Assembly: GCA_037134755.1 (NCBI GenBank)
Contig: JBAXLO010000080.1
Span: forward strand, 1-17,628
DNA from: JBAXLO01 sp037134755
GTDB taxonomy: Bacteria; Bacteroidota; Bacteroidia; Bacteroidales; JACABE01
DNA: 17,628 nucleotides
Direction of reading: 5' to 3'
Shown: positions 1 to 8,115 of the stretch, piece by piece
Layout of the letters: each line of letters begins with the position of its first letter
How positions within the stretch are numbered: position 1 is the stretch's first letter
Notes under the pieces: generated by a model
The model's database searches: none
What the model saw: the letters and a program-made list of their open reading frames with translations, nothing else
What the model was told of the DNA's origin: nothing
Position numbers and translations under genes: made by a program

Positions 1-113
1 AAATGAGTCATATCATATTATTTGGTATGATATTTACATTTATAGCTATCATTAAATACTATTTTGTTGAGAAAAGGAAAAGAATCTTACTAAAAACAAT
101 TATGGTAAAGTAA
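1..113 (+). CDS. C-terminal end of a probable membrane protein (5' end outside window)
   Basis: An open frame enters from the left edge and stops with TAA at 111-113. The visible 36 residues contain one hydrophobic stretch (IILFGMIFTFIAIIKYYFV) followed by a very basic tail (EKRKR...KTIMVK). This is what the last transmembrane helix and cytoplasmic tail of a multi-pass membrane protein looks like. The family cannot be named from so little sequence. A Met near the left edge means a 36-residue stand-alone peptide cannot be excluded, but a truncated larger gene is more likely. No start signal is visible. The next good terminator hairpin on this strand is about 165 bases downstream. Confidence 0.35.
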   Translation, partial: MSHIILFGMIFTFIAIIKYYFVEKRKRILLKTIMVK

Positions 114-277
114 AAATGATTACATTTATGGAATTAAACTTAATAAATTAATAAATATGAAGTATATATCGTTAAAGGATTTACCTATTCAATTTTCAAG
201 AATATTAAATAAATCAATTCAGAAAAGAAAAACGCTTAGGCAATAAAATAAGAATTGGGAAATAAAGCTTAATGTAT

Positions 278-325
278 AAAAACAAAGAACCTTCACCATG
301 TATATGATGAAGGTTCTTTGTTTTT
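278..325. terminator. Bidirectional rho-independent terminator
   Basis: An 18-bp perfect inverted repeat: the arm at 278-295 (AAAAACAAAGAACCTTCA) matches its reverse complement at 308-325, with a 12-base loop. A-rich and T-rich ends give a U-tract on either strand. It lies 24 bases past the stop of the minus-strand gene at 350-2143 and would also end plus-strand transcripts from the gene that stops at 113. Confidence 0.85.
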
Positions 326-349
326 ATTGTGTTCTATAAAGTTTAAAAC

Positions 350-2143
350 TTAAAATTGTTGTCTTATTTTAAAGATTTCTTCTTTAGCTTCTATAAGCTC
401 AGGTTTCATATTCCCTTGAATTTTAATAGCAGTTGTTTCAGCTAAGTTTTGATAATACTCAATACCATTAAGAAGATTGTTACAGAAACTGGTATAGTGT
501 TTTCTGCTTTTATCATCTAAATTATTAATTGCATCTTTAATAATATCCTTAAGATAATCAATATATAATTTCAGTTCATTAATAAAGAAATGTGGACGAT
601 AGCCCGGATTTAATAGATTAGTACGTCCGTATATATGGTCAACCATCTCTTTAAGGGTAGCTATTTTGGAGAAATATACAATATTAGGTCCTGTGCAAAT
701 AGTAACCGCAAGAGAGTTGCCCTTAATAGGCTCCATCTTGTTTTTAATAAATGCGGTATTACTTAAGCCAAGACATAAACACTCTTTAGCCATCACAGCA
801 TCACGCTTTTTCTTATATTCTGCATCAGGTAAATTCTCTTCTCTTAGTTGTTCAAGTTTTTTACGCTGATAGCTGATAGAAGCAGTGCAAAGAGGTTTTC
901 CTGCAAATTCGTTGTTGAACAACATCATTTGTTCAGTACAAGGACTACCAGGTTTGCCACCCTTAATACGTTCTTTCTTCTCTACTTCAGCAGTTACTTC
1001 CTTTAAATAATTAAAACGAATACCTAAAGGAGAATTATTACTAAGCACAACATCCTCAGCTTTTGAAGCACTAATTAATTGGAGTGAATCATTGTCGAGA
1101 GTTGTAGCCTCAGGCACTAATAAAAAAGGACTACCCCAACCTGTGCCATCCATATCATAATAATCAAGAAGCAAATTATTTTCTTCAGCAGTTCCAATTC
1201 CCCCTTGAACAGTTAGTCGCAAATGTGGAGGTTCTGTAGAGATTTCTTTTCCTTTTATTTCTTGAGCTTTTGCATAAAGCGTAAATAGTTCGTTGATAAG
1301 TTCGGTCTTCTTGCTTTTAAATTCTTCAAGTATTGGACCTAATAAAAGACCATCAGTAGCAAAAGCATGTCCGCCACAATTAAGCCCCGACTCAATCCTG
1401 AATTCAGATACCCAAACACCTTTCTTAGCCAAAAACTTTCCTTGTATCAAAGCAGAACGATAATCACTAACCTTAATAACTATTTTCTTTTCGAACTGCC
1501 CTTTTGCAGGAGTTGTAAATTGATTGAATCTTTCTATATAATTATATAAACGAGGATTCATACCTGCAGAAAGTACAATTGAAGAGCCTTTAAGATCGCT
1601 ATTGGCATAACCTCTGAATGCACTTACGGCAACAGAACCATCTTCAATAATATTACCATCTTTATCCACAGCATCAATGTCAACTTTGGTCATTATATTT
1701 ACATCAATACTTCCTGGACGAATCTCCAAACGAAGCATATTCTGTAGTTTTTCTTTAGTATGACCATCATCAGTATCGAGCATCTTAAGATAAAGCTGCT
1801 TTATTTTACTGTCGTTAGGTAACATTTCGAAATATAATACAATCTCTGAACCAGTTTCAAATGCTGATTCTTTAAGCTTTTCAACTTTTTCTTTAACAAT
1901 TTTATTAACCAGATTTAAATAACCGGTTATACGTTTGGCGCGGTAATCTTCTTCTGTCTTTGGAATTGGAATAAATTCTTCATTCCTAAGCTGACAGTAA
2001 TAACCTCTCATTTTTTCAATAAGGGTATCCTCCATAATTGAAATTACAGAAGAGATACCTAAATGTGCAACTTTTACTGGAGATTCAACAGTAAAAGCAA
2101 GCCCCATTACAGGTATATGAAACGAATGAACAGGATTATCCAT
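350..2143 (-). CDS. Conserved Bacteroidota protein of unknown function, possible TIM-barrel (NPD/FabK-like)
   Basis: 597 residues, no signal peptide, no clear membrane segment, so probably cytoplasmic. The N-terminus (IPVMGLAFTVESPVKVAHLG, residues about 10-29) has the form of the first strand and turn of nitronate monooxygenase/FabK-type TIM barrels. QGGIGTAEE at 313-321 followed by GTGWGSPFLLVPEAT resembles a phosphate-binding loop and strand of the same fold. A Cys-containing stretch includes GGKPGSPC near residue 400 and ECLCLG (C455, C457). The C-terminal 130 residues are mostly helical. I believe similar proteins of about 600 residues are widespread in Bacteroidota without assigned function. 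The flavin or TIM-barrel link is inference from short motifs only. The gene is monocistronic: a TAnnTTTG promoter lies just upstream and a strong terminator just downstream. No neighbour clearly explains its role. Confidence 0.8.
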   Translation of the reverse strand: MDNPVHSFHIPVMGLAFTVESPVKVAHLGISSVISIMEDTLIEKMRGYYCQLRNEEFIPIPKTEEDYRAKRITGYLNLVNKIVKEKVEKLKESAFETGSEIVLYFEMLPNDSKIKQLYLKMLDTDDGHTKEKLQNMLRLEIRPGSIDVNIMTKVDIDAVDKDGNIIEDGSVAVSAFRGYANSDLKGSSIVLSAGMNPRLYNYIERFNQFTTPAKGQFEKKIVIKVSDYRSALIQGKFLAKKGVWVSEFRIESGLNCGGHAFATDGLLLGPILEEFKSKKTELINELFTLYAKAQEIKGKEISTEPPHLRLTVQGGIGTAEENNLLLDYYDMDGTGWGSPFLLVPEATTLDNDSLQLISASKAEDVVLSNNSPLGIRFNYLKEVTAEVEKKERIKGGKPGSPCTEQMMLFNNEFAGKPLCTASISYQRKKLEQLREENLPDAEYKKKRDAVMAKECLCLGLSNTAFIKNKMEPIKGNSLAVTICTGPNIVYFSKIATLKEMVDHIYGRTNLLNPGYRPHFFINELKLYIDYLKDIIKDAINNLDDKSRKHYTSFCNNLLNGIEYYQNLAETTAIKIQGNMKPELIEAKEEIFKIRQQF

Positions 2144-2165
2144 TTAAAATGTTTAAAATTCGGTA

Positions 2166-2199
2166 CAAAGATACTCAATTTATTAAGACGAAACGTCAA
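2166..2199 (-). promoter_or_regulatory. Bacteroidota-type promoter for the 350-2143 gene
   Basis: Read on the minus strand, TATCTTTG (2166-2173) fits the Bacteroidota -7 consensus TAnnTTTG. A TTGACG (2194-2199) sits about 20 bases further upstream as a possible -33 element. The -7 box is 23 bases from the ATG at 2143, leaving a very short leader. A small palindrome, GACGAAACGTC (2187-2197), overlaps the upstream element and could be an operator. Confidence 0.6.
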
Positions 2200-2330
2200 T
2201 TCTTAACAATAAATAACAAAAACCCGAACGAAATTATCTATAAAAGCCAGGTATATTATGTTTTAACATCATAATATTAATTAAATATTTTTTTTAATAA
2301 AATTCATTGATGGAAGAAAATTAAAATAAT

Positions 2331-2362
2331 AGAGCCTTCCCCAAATAAATGATGAAGGCTCT
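2331..2362 (-). terminator. Terminator of the iron-sulfur oxidoreductase operon
   Basis: A 9-bp stem, AGAGCCTTC (2331-2339) with GAAGGCTCT (2354-2362), and a 14-base loop. On the minus strand it is followed by an ATTATTTTAA-type U-rich tract. It sits about 40 bases beyond the stop of the gene at 2404-3204. Confidence 0.75.
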
Positions 2363-2403
2363 ATGTATTCCTAAAAGTCTAATAGCCTACAGCCTAAAAG
2401 CCT

Positions 2404-3204
2404 CTAAAGATTTAAAGCTTGTGCAACCAACTCTATCAAATCAAAGTTCTGAACCTCTTCTTCTTTGTTCTTGCTTTTTAAACCATCAGTAAGCATGGTC
2501 ATGCAGAAAGGACAAGCAGTTGCAACTATATTGGGCTTGGTTTCTAAAGCATCTTCTATACGTTCAACATACACTTCTTTGTCGCCTTTTTCAGCTTCTT
2601 TAAACATTTGAGCACCGCCTGCACCACAACATAATGCAAAGCTTTTGCTGCGTTTCATCTCTACATTAGTAGTATCAATAGCATTAAGGATATTCCTTGG
2701 GGCTTCATATATTCCATTACTTCTGCCCAAATAACATGGGTCGTGGAAAGTTATACGTTTATCTTTAAAAATATCAGTGTTAATCTTTAGTTTACCTGCA
2801 TCAATAAGTTCTTCGAAGAATTGAGTGTAATGCAACACCTCATAATTGCCACCTAAATCAGGATATTCATTCTTAAAGATATTAAAACAATGTGGACAAA
2901 TTGTAAGTATCTTCTTCACCTCATAAGCATTCAGAATCTCTATATTACCTAAAGCTTGCATCTGGAAAAGCATTTCGTTACCTGCTCTACGGGCAGGATC
3001 GCCTGTGCAAGATTCTTCAGTTCCCAACACTGCATAATCAATATTTAAATGAGTTAATATCTTTGCAAAAGCCTTGGTAACTCTCTTATATCTTTCATCA
3101 AATGCACCTGCACATCCAACCCAAAACAAATACTCCGGTTTCTTGCCCTGAGCAAATAGGTTAGCCATTACAGGCACGTCAACTTTAACTGTTTCTTGTT
3201 CCAT
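2404..3204 (-). CDS. CCG-domain iron-sulfur protein, catalytic half of a split EtfD-like ETF:menaquinone oxidoreductase
   Basis: 266 residues with two cysteine-rich CCG domains, as in HdrB/GlpC/LldE. The second is complete: C157 in HDPCYLGR, CC at 192-193 in CCGAGGAQM, and CPFC at 231-234. The first is altered: C31 in WVGCAGAFD, a single C66 in CTGDPARRAGNE where many relatives have CC, then CPHC at 103-106. The combination CTGDPARR, CPHCFN...KNEYP, HDPCYLGR...GIYEAPR and ACPFCMTML is the pattern I know from the C-terminal half of EtfD/FadF-type proteins, which take electrons from electron transfer flavoprotein and pass them to menaquinone. It follows the membrane subunit gene by only 6 bases, so the two are co-transcribed and probably form one complex. 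Heterodisulfide reductase-like activity is a less likely alternative. Function is inferred from family and context. Confidence 0.88.
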   Translation of the reverse strand: MEQETVKVDVPVMANLFAQGKKPEYLFWVGCAGAFDERYKRVTKAFAKILTHLNIDYAVLGTEESCTGDPARRAGNEMLFQMQALGNIEILNAYEVKKILTICPHCFNIFKNEYPDLGGNYEVLHYTQFFEELIDAGKLKINTDIFKDKRITFHDPCYLGRSNGIYEAPRNILNAIDTTNVEMKRSKSFALCCGAGGAQMFKEAEKGDKEVYVERIEDALETKPNIVATACPFCMTMLTDGLKSKNKEEEVQNFDLIELVAQALNL

Positions 3205-3210
3205 AATATC

Positions 3211-4521
3211 TTAGTTTTTATTCATTACTAAATCCTGAGCCCACAATAATCTATCTTGTGGCGAATATTGCCATGGCGCACCATTGTTCTCTATATTAGA
3301 GAAAATCATTTTAATTCCTGTAGGAACACTACCCTCTTCCATAGCCAGATAACGACGCATATCAACAATCAACGAAGGATGATTAATATTTACCGGACAC
3401 TCTTGCGCACAAGCATTGCAGGTTGTACACGCCCAAATCTCTTCCTCAGTAATATAATCTCTGATGTATGATTTATTATCAGTATACTCTTTATTCTTGA
3501 GTAGCTTTCTTCCTTTCTCGTTCATACGAGCTCTGTAATCAATGAATATTTTACGTGGAGAAAGCAATTTACCCGTAATGTTAGCAGGGCAAACAGAAGT
3601 ACATCTGCCACACTGAGTACACGACAAAGAGTCAACATAATTCTTCCATGTGCCATCTTCAATATCCTTTACACCGAACCTTTCGGGAGGAGCGGCATCA
3701 GCAGCAGGAGTAGCATAAGCCAGATTTGGATCCATCATTATTCTAACTTCTTTAGTTACGCTTTCCATATTATAAAGTTTACCTAATGGTTCCAATCTGC
3801 TAACAAATACATTAGGTATCGACATGAATACATGAAAATGCTTGGAATAAGGCAAGTAATTAGCAAAAAAGAAAACTAATAATATATGTGCCCACCAACT
3901 GATTTGATATACTATATAGATTGTAGATTCACCCATCGAGCTAAATATGTTTGCAAGAAACATCCCAATTGGATAAGTTCCGGTAATTTCTTTGCCTGAA
4001 TTTAAAGCACAATACGAAGCATTCATACTTAATAAAGAAACCATCAATAAAAGGATAATGCTTAGCGCGATATTAGCATCGGTATGATGTTTCTTAATCA
4101 TCTCAACACCTTCAAATCTCTTAACATGCAGTAAGATTCTTCTTGCCAAAAAAGCAATAATTGAAATTAAAACAATTAGTCCAAATATATCTCCAGATGC
4201 AGAAATAATATCATAAACTATACCTAGTTTTGATAATATTCTTTCTGTACCTAAAATACCGTCGATTGTCATTTCAATTGTTCCTAAACATATCACCATG
4301 AAGCCCCAGAAGACCATGGCATGCATGAAACCAATTACAGGACGACGGAATATTTTGCTTTGAAAGAAAGCCACATCTAAGGTCATCATTATACGCTTGC
4401 CAATATCTTTTAATGGATAAGCTTTCTTCGATAACTTTATTAAAGCTATGATCTTAGATACCGAATAAATAAATATCGCTATCGTAAGTAAAAGAATAAA
4501 AGTAAATACTATCTGCTTCAT
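3211..4521 (-). CDS. Membrane cytochrome b/ferredoxin subunit of a split EtfD-like ETF:menaquinone oxidoreductase
   Basis: 436 residues. The first 230 are a NarI-like membrane domain with about five or six helices (near 4-26, 65-87, 108-128, 150-168, 186-222). Histidines in or next to helices (H67 in GFMHAMVFWGF, H212 in WWAHILLV, H228/H230 in KHFH) could bind heme b. A soluble domain follows with two [4Fe-4S] motifs: C301, C304, C307, C311 (CTQCGRCTSVCP) and C365, C368, C371, C375 (CTTCNACAQECP). In EtfD/FadF proteins this module is fused to the CCG domains. Here the CCG domains are the next gene, and 436 + 266 residues is close to the roughly 700 of the fused form. The gene is divergent from the beta-oxidation genes, which fits transfer of electrons from ETF to the quinone pool. 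First gene of a two-gene operon. Confidence 0.88.
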   Translation of the reverse strand: MKQIVFTFILLLTIAIFIYSVSKIIALIKLSKKAYPLKDIGKRIMMTLDVAFFQSKIFRRPVIGFMHAMVFWGFMVICLGTIEMTIDGILGTERILSKLGIVYDIISASGDIFGLIVLISIIAFLARRILLHVKRFEGVEMIKKHHTDANIALSIILLLMVSLLSMNASYCALNSGKEITGTYPIGMFLANIFSSMGESTIYIVYQISWWAHILLVFFFANYLPYSKHFHVFMSIPNVFVSRLEPLGKLYNMESVTKEVRIMMDPNLAYATPAADAAPPERFGVKDIEDGTWKNYVDSLSCTQCGRCTSVCPANITGKLLSPRKIFIDYRARMNEKGRKLLKNKEYTDNKSYIRDYITEEEIWACTTCNACAQECPVNINHPSLIVDMRRYLAMEEGSVPTGIKMIFSNIENNGAPWQYSPQDRLLWAQDLVMNKN

Positions 4522-4540
4522 AATTCACAAATTTAATTGA

Positions 4541-4548
4541 CAAAGATA
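4541..4548 (-). promoter_or_regulatory. -7 box of the oxidoreductase operon promoter
   Basis: TATCTTTG on the minus strand, 20 bases upstream of the ATG at 4521, matches TAnnTTTG exactly. No convincing -33 element is seen at the expected distance. The predicted leader is about a dozen bases, so the message would be nearly leaderless. Confidence 0.5.
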
Positions 4549-4693
4549 ATGAAAATAATTTAACTCTGTTTAAGACCCCAAAAATAGTAAATAAATGAGT
4601 ATTCTACTACTTATTAACCATTATTATGAACATTATTTTAAAAAATATGTTTTAATTTATCATAATAGATTAATAATTAATTCAAATATAGGC

Positions 4694-5464
4694 ATGGATT
4701 ATAAAATCTTGCAAGTCGAAATAAACAATGGAATAGGCATTGTTACTATCAATCGTCCCGAGGCTATGAATGCTTTAAATACAGCTTTCTTTGCTGAAAT
4801 GGATGCTTTTATTGCTTCAATTAGATGCAGCAACGAACTAAAAGTATTAATCATAACTGGTATGGGCAAAGCTTTTGTGGCTGGAGCCGATATTGCTGAA
4901 TTAGTTAATATGGATTCAGTTCAGGGACAAGCTTTCTCTAAAGTTGGCCAGAATACTTTCAATAGTATTTCCGCTTTGGAAATCCCTGTTATTGCTGCGG
5001 TTAATGGATATACTTTAGGTGGTGGTTGCGAGTTAGCAATGTCTTGCGATTTCAGGATAGCAAGTAGTAATGCAAAGTTTGGATTACCTGAAGTTAGTCT
5101 TGGGTTAATTCCGGGTTATGCAGGCACTCAACGTTTATCAAGGCTTACTAACTTGGCTGATGCGTTATATATGACCATGACCGGTGAAGTTATTTCAGCA
5201 GAAGATGCTTTAAGAATAGGATTAGTACAAAAAGTTACAGAACCTGAAGCTTTGATGGAAACTGTAATGACTATCGCTCAAAAGATAGCAAGTAAAGGAA
5301 ATAGAGCTGTTAAAAAAGCAAAAAGTGTAATAAGAAGAGGTTATGCAATGAACTTTATGGATGCTTCGATTCTCGAAGCTAAAGAGTTCGGCGCTTTATT
5401 TGGTAATGGTGAATCGGGAGAAGGAATGAGAGCTTTTCTTGAAAAACGTAAGCCCAATTGGTAA
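4694..5464 (+). CDS. Enoyl-CoA hydratase (crotonase)
   Basis: 256 residues from the chosen ATG (MDYKILQVEIN). The frame is open back to an ATG at 4595, but those 33 extra residues are Tyr/Asn/Ile-rich, look like translated AT-rich spacer, and precede the normal crotonase N-terminus. Motifs are complete: substrate loop NRPEAMNAL, first oxyanion-hole strand AFVAGADIAEL (60-70), second oxyanion-hole segment NGYTLGGGCEL (104-114), and both catalytic glutamates, E113 and E133 (GLPEVSLGL), with the 20-residue spacing of rat crotonase (E144/E164). It adds water to trans-2-enoyl-CoA to give 3-hydroxyacyl-CoA in the cytoplasm. It is first in a three-gene set with 3-hydroxyacyl-CoA dehydrogenase and thiolase. 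A weak -7-like TATGTTTT lies at 4646-4653. Chain-length specificity cannot be read from the sequence. Confidence 0.93.
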   Translation: MDYKILQVEINNGIGIVTINRPEAMNALNTAFFAEMDAFIASIRCSNELKVLIITGMGKAFVAGADIAELVNMDSVQGQAFSKVGQNTFNSISALEIPVIAAVNGYTLGGGCELAMSCDFRIASSNAKFGLPEVSLGLIPGYAGTQRLSRLTNLADALYMTMTGEVISAEDALRIGLVQKVTEPEALMETVMTIAQKIASKGNRAVKKAKSVIRRGYAMNFMDASILEAKEFGALFGNGESGEGMRAFLEKRKPNW

Positions 5465-5500
5465 GAATTTATTAATATTTCAAAACATAATATATTATTT

Positions 5501-6838
5501 ATGGATTATAATGAAAAAATGGAGAATGTTTCGATACTTGGCGCTGCAGGTAAGATGGGTAGCGGCATTGTATTGCTGACAATCGTTGAAATGGCTGACT
5601 TAAGTCTTAAAGCTGAGAATAAGTCTAAAACTTATGTACTGAATGCTGTAGATATTTCACAAAAAGCTTTATCAGGCTTGATGAAATATATAAATGCACA
5701 GGTTGTAAAGATTGCTGAAAAGAAAATTGTTCAGCTAAGAAAGATATATGAAGATCGCGCTGATCTTATCGAAAACAGTGATATTATTAATGAGTATGTA
5801 TTGGATGTGATGAATATTTTGCGTCCTGTTACTACATTAGAATCAACTTATGAATCTAATATGATATTCGAAGCAGCAAGTGAGAATCCTGATTTAAAGG
5901 TTATGTTGTTTTCTCAAATTAATCAGAATAGTACTAAGAAACCTTGGTTTTTAACAAATACTTCTTCTATTCCAATTCACGAACTGGATGCTAAAGCTAA
6001 TTTAGAAGGAAGAATTATTGGTTTCCATTTCTATAATCCACCAGCCGTTCAGAAATTGGTTGAGATTATTAATGCAAAGACTACAGTTGCTGATTTAAGT
6101 GAATTCGCATTAATGTATGCTAAGAATCTTAGAAAAGTAGTGGTACCTTCAAATGATTTTGCAGGTTTTATAGGTAATGGTCATTTTATGCGTGATGCAA
6201 TATATGGAATGGATCAAGCTGTTAAACTGGCTAAAGATATTCCTTTTGTGGAGGCTGTTTATATGATCAATAAGGTTACTCAAGATTATATGGTTCGTCC
6301 GATGGGAATTTTCCAGTTGATAGATTATGTAGGTGTGGATGTTTGTCAATACATTATGAAGGTTATGAATCCTCATGTAAAAGACGAAGAAATTCACCAC
6401 AATCTTTTGGATATGTATATTGATATGGGTGTAAGAGGCGGTCAAAACTCTGATGGTTCTCAAAAAGATGGTTTCCTTAAATATGAAAGAGGGAAAGTAT
6501 CTGCAATTTACAATCCTGAAGCAAAAGAATACGTTGCTGTTGATACTTTTGCAGCAGCTTGTGATGAAAGATTAGGCAAACTTGCTTCTTCACATATTAC
6601 ATGGAAAGCTGCGGTTAGCAATCAGAAAACACGCATGGATGTATTACGTACTTATTTCAATGAATTAAAAGAAATGAATACTGTGGGTGCTGCTTTAGCG
6701 GTTAACTATTTAAAGCGTTCTAAAGAGATTGGTTTAAAGCTTGTAGCTGATAATGTAGCTTTAAATACAGATGATGTGAATACTGTTTTACTTACAGGAT
6801 TTTTCCATGCTTACGGTCCGGTTAATGATTTTATTTAA
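5501..6838 (+). CDS. 3-hydroxyacyl-CoA dehydrogenase, long variant with atypical glycine motif
   Basis: 445 residues, well above the 280-310 usual for single-function enzymes. The N-terminal Rossmann domain has GAAGKMGSGI (14-23), a GxxGxMG spacing instead of the common GxGxMG. The acidic residue ending strand two (VDIS, D52) comes about 20 residues later than usual, so there is an insertion. All four catalytic residues are present at the spacing of the human short-chain enzyme: S155 (NTSS), H176 (GFHFYNPP), E188 (LVEII) and N226 (GFIGN). The C-terminal helical region contains RPMGIFQLIDYVGVDV, the normal 3HCDH helical signature, plus a second helical segment that explains the extra length. 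It oxidises 3-hydroxyacyl-CoA to 3-ketoacyl-CoA with NAD. The gene lies 36 bases after the hydratase and 5 bases before the thiolase, so co-transcription is likely. Confidence 0.9.
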   Translation: MDYNEKMENVSILGAAGKMGSGIVLLTIVEMADLSLKAENKSKTYVLNAVDISQKALSGLMKYINAQVVKIAEKKIVQLRKIYEDRADLIENSDIINEYVLDVMNILRPVTTLESTYESNMIFEAASENPDLKVMLFSQINQNSTKKPWFLTNTSSIPIHELDAKANLEGRIIGFHFYNPPAVQKLVEIINAKTTVADLSEFALMYAKNLRKVVVPSNDFAGFIGNGHFMRDAIYGMDQAVKLAKDIPFVEAVYMINKVTQDYMVRPMGIFQLIDYVGVDVCQYIMKVMNPHVKDEEIHHNLLDMYIDMGVRGGQNSDGSQKDGFLKYERGKVSAIYNPEAKEYVAVDTFAAACDERLGKLASSHITWKAAVSNQKTRMDVLRTYFNELKEMNTVGAALAVNYLKRSKEIGLKLVADNVALNTDDVNTVLLTGFFHAYGPVNDFI

Positions 6839-6843
6839 TATTT

Positions 6844-8094
6844 ATGACGATGAAAAAGTTTAGCAAAAAGATATATATGGTTGGTGGTTACAACACCATT
6901 TCGTTAGGCACCGGAAGAAAAGAATTCAATCCAAAGAAAGAACGTCCGGGCTTATTAGAGTACATTCAGGAGGCAGGCAGAGGAACATTGGCTAAGATCG
7001 GTGGCGCTGCTGTTGTCGACGAAAGTGTTATCAGTAATTTTATGGCTGCGCGCTATAATAATCAAGGGCATTTGGCAGGTTTTATTCCTGCAATCGACGC
7101 AGGTTTAAAGTTCAAACCAGTAGTTAGAGTTGAGGCTGCTTGCGGTTCGGGTGGTTTAGGTTTGGCGACAAGTATTAAAACTGTTTTGGCAGGTAGTGCT
7201 GAAGTTGTGCTTGCGTTAGGAGTTGAAGTTCAGAATACAGTTAAGGCTGTTTATGGTGCTGATATTTTAGCAGGAGCTGGTTATTTTAAAGAAAGAAAGA
7301 CGGGTCACGCGCATTTCTTCCCAGGAAAGTTTAGTGATAGGGCAGGTATATATTACGCGAAGTATGGTAGAGAAAAAACCCGTAAAGCTATGGCTGTTTG
7401 GTTTAAGAATGCTATTGAGAACGCTCGTTTAGATCCTACTGCACAGGAACACCATAATACGAGTGCAAATCCCGAAGCGGTCGCTTCTGTTGAGCCAAAT
7501 GCAAAATCATTTTTAGAACACATTACAGTATTTGACTGTTCTAAGGTGTCTGACGGTGCAGCTGCTATTGCAATTGTTTCTGAAGAAGGTTTAAAAAGAA
7601 CAGGTATTGCTTTAAAAGATGCTGTGGAAATAGTTGGATTAGGGCAGGCAGAATATGATATTACGACTCCTCCTGAAGATATGACTGCTTTAGAAACTAC
7701 AGCAGTTGCCGTTAAAAAAGCTATAGAGATGGCAGGAATTACTATTGATGATCTAAGCACAGTTGAGTGTCATGATTGTTTTTCAATTGCAGGTATTATG
7801 GCTACCGAAGCTATTGGTTTTGCAAAACCAGGTGAAGGCCCTGATTTTGTATTGGCAGGAAACACTTCCCGCCAAGGGAAAATTCCTTTCAATACTACAG
7901 GTGGATTATGTGGATGGGGTCACCCTGTGGGTGCTACTGGTGTTCATCAGGCGGTAACTATCTGGATGCAATTGACAGGACATGCAGGTAATTCGCAGAT
8001 AAAAATTAGTGAAGACCGCCCTTATGCACTTTCTGTGAATATGGGTGGGGATGATAAAACGGTAATTGCAATCGTTTATAAGAAGTGTAATTAA
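6844..8094 (+). CDS. SCP2/archaeal-type thiolase (acetyl-CoA C-acyltransferase)
   Basis: 416 residues. The nucleophilic cysteine is C100 in VEAACGSGG, with H310 in HDCFS and H360 in WGHPVGATG completing the active site. The last motif is NMGGDD rather than the CxGGG of classical FadA/PhaA thiolases, which places the protein in the SCP2/archaeal-type branch of the thiolase superfamily. It should cleave 3-ketoacyl-CoA with CoA, or run in the condensing direction. It is last of three genes. The ATG at 6844 is 5 bases after the dehydrogenase stop, and a second ATG at 6850 is equally possible. A strong terminator follows 21 bases after the stop. SCP2-type thiolases vary in substrate, so fatty acid, butyrate or more unusual acyl-CoAs all remain possible; pairing with hydratase and dehydrogenase favours a beta-oxidation-type cycle. 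Confidence 0.88.
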   Translation: MTMKKFSKKIYMVGGYNTISLGTGRKEFNPKKERPGLLEYIQEAGRGTLAKIGGAAVVDESVISNFMAARYNNQGHLAGFIPAIDAGLKFKPVVRVEAACGSGGLGLATSIKTVLAGSAEVVLALGVEVQNTVKAVYGADILAGAGYFKERKTGHAHFFPGKFSDRAGIYYAKYGREKTRKAMAVWFKNAIENARLDPTAQEHHNTSANPEAVASVEPNAKSFLEHITVFDCSKVSDGAAAIAIVSEEGLKRTGIALKDAVEIVGLGQAEYDITTPPEDMTALETTAVAVKKAIEMAGITIDDLSTVECHDCFSIAGIMATEAIGFAKPGEGPDFVLAGNTSRQGKIPFNTTGGLCGWGHPVGATGVHQAVTIWMQLTGHAGNSQIKISEDRPYALSVNMGGDDKTVIAIVYKKCN

Positions 8095-8115
8095 TGTGTT
8101 TGTTTTTTTAATATG

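Noticed and set aside
157..246. 29-codon open frame on the plus strand
   Set aside because: It is short, with no conserved feature and composition like the spacer. No promoter or recognisable product was found.
2254..2276. TATTATG/CATAATA hairpin in the spacer between two minus-strand genes
   Set aside because: It is a seven-base all-weak stem in very AT-rich DNA, expected by chance, with no T-tract in a useful position.
4595..4693. N-terminal extension of enoyl-CoA hydratase from an upstream ATG
   Set aside because: The 33 residues are Tyr/Asn/Ile-rich, unlike any crotonase N-terminus, and would include the likely promoter region.
6149..6463. 104-residue minus-strand open frame inside the dehydrogenase gene, and similar frames opposite other genes
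   Set aside because: They are antisense to genes with complete catalytic motifs and encode His/Ile/Asn-rich peptides typical of complement translation.
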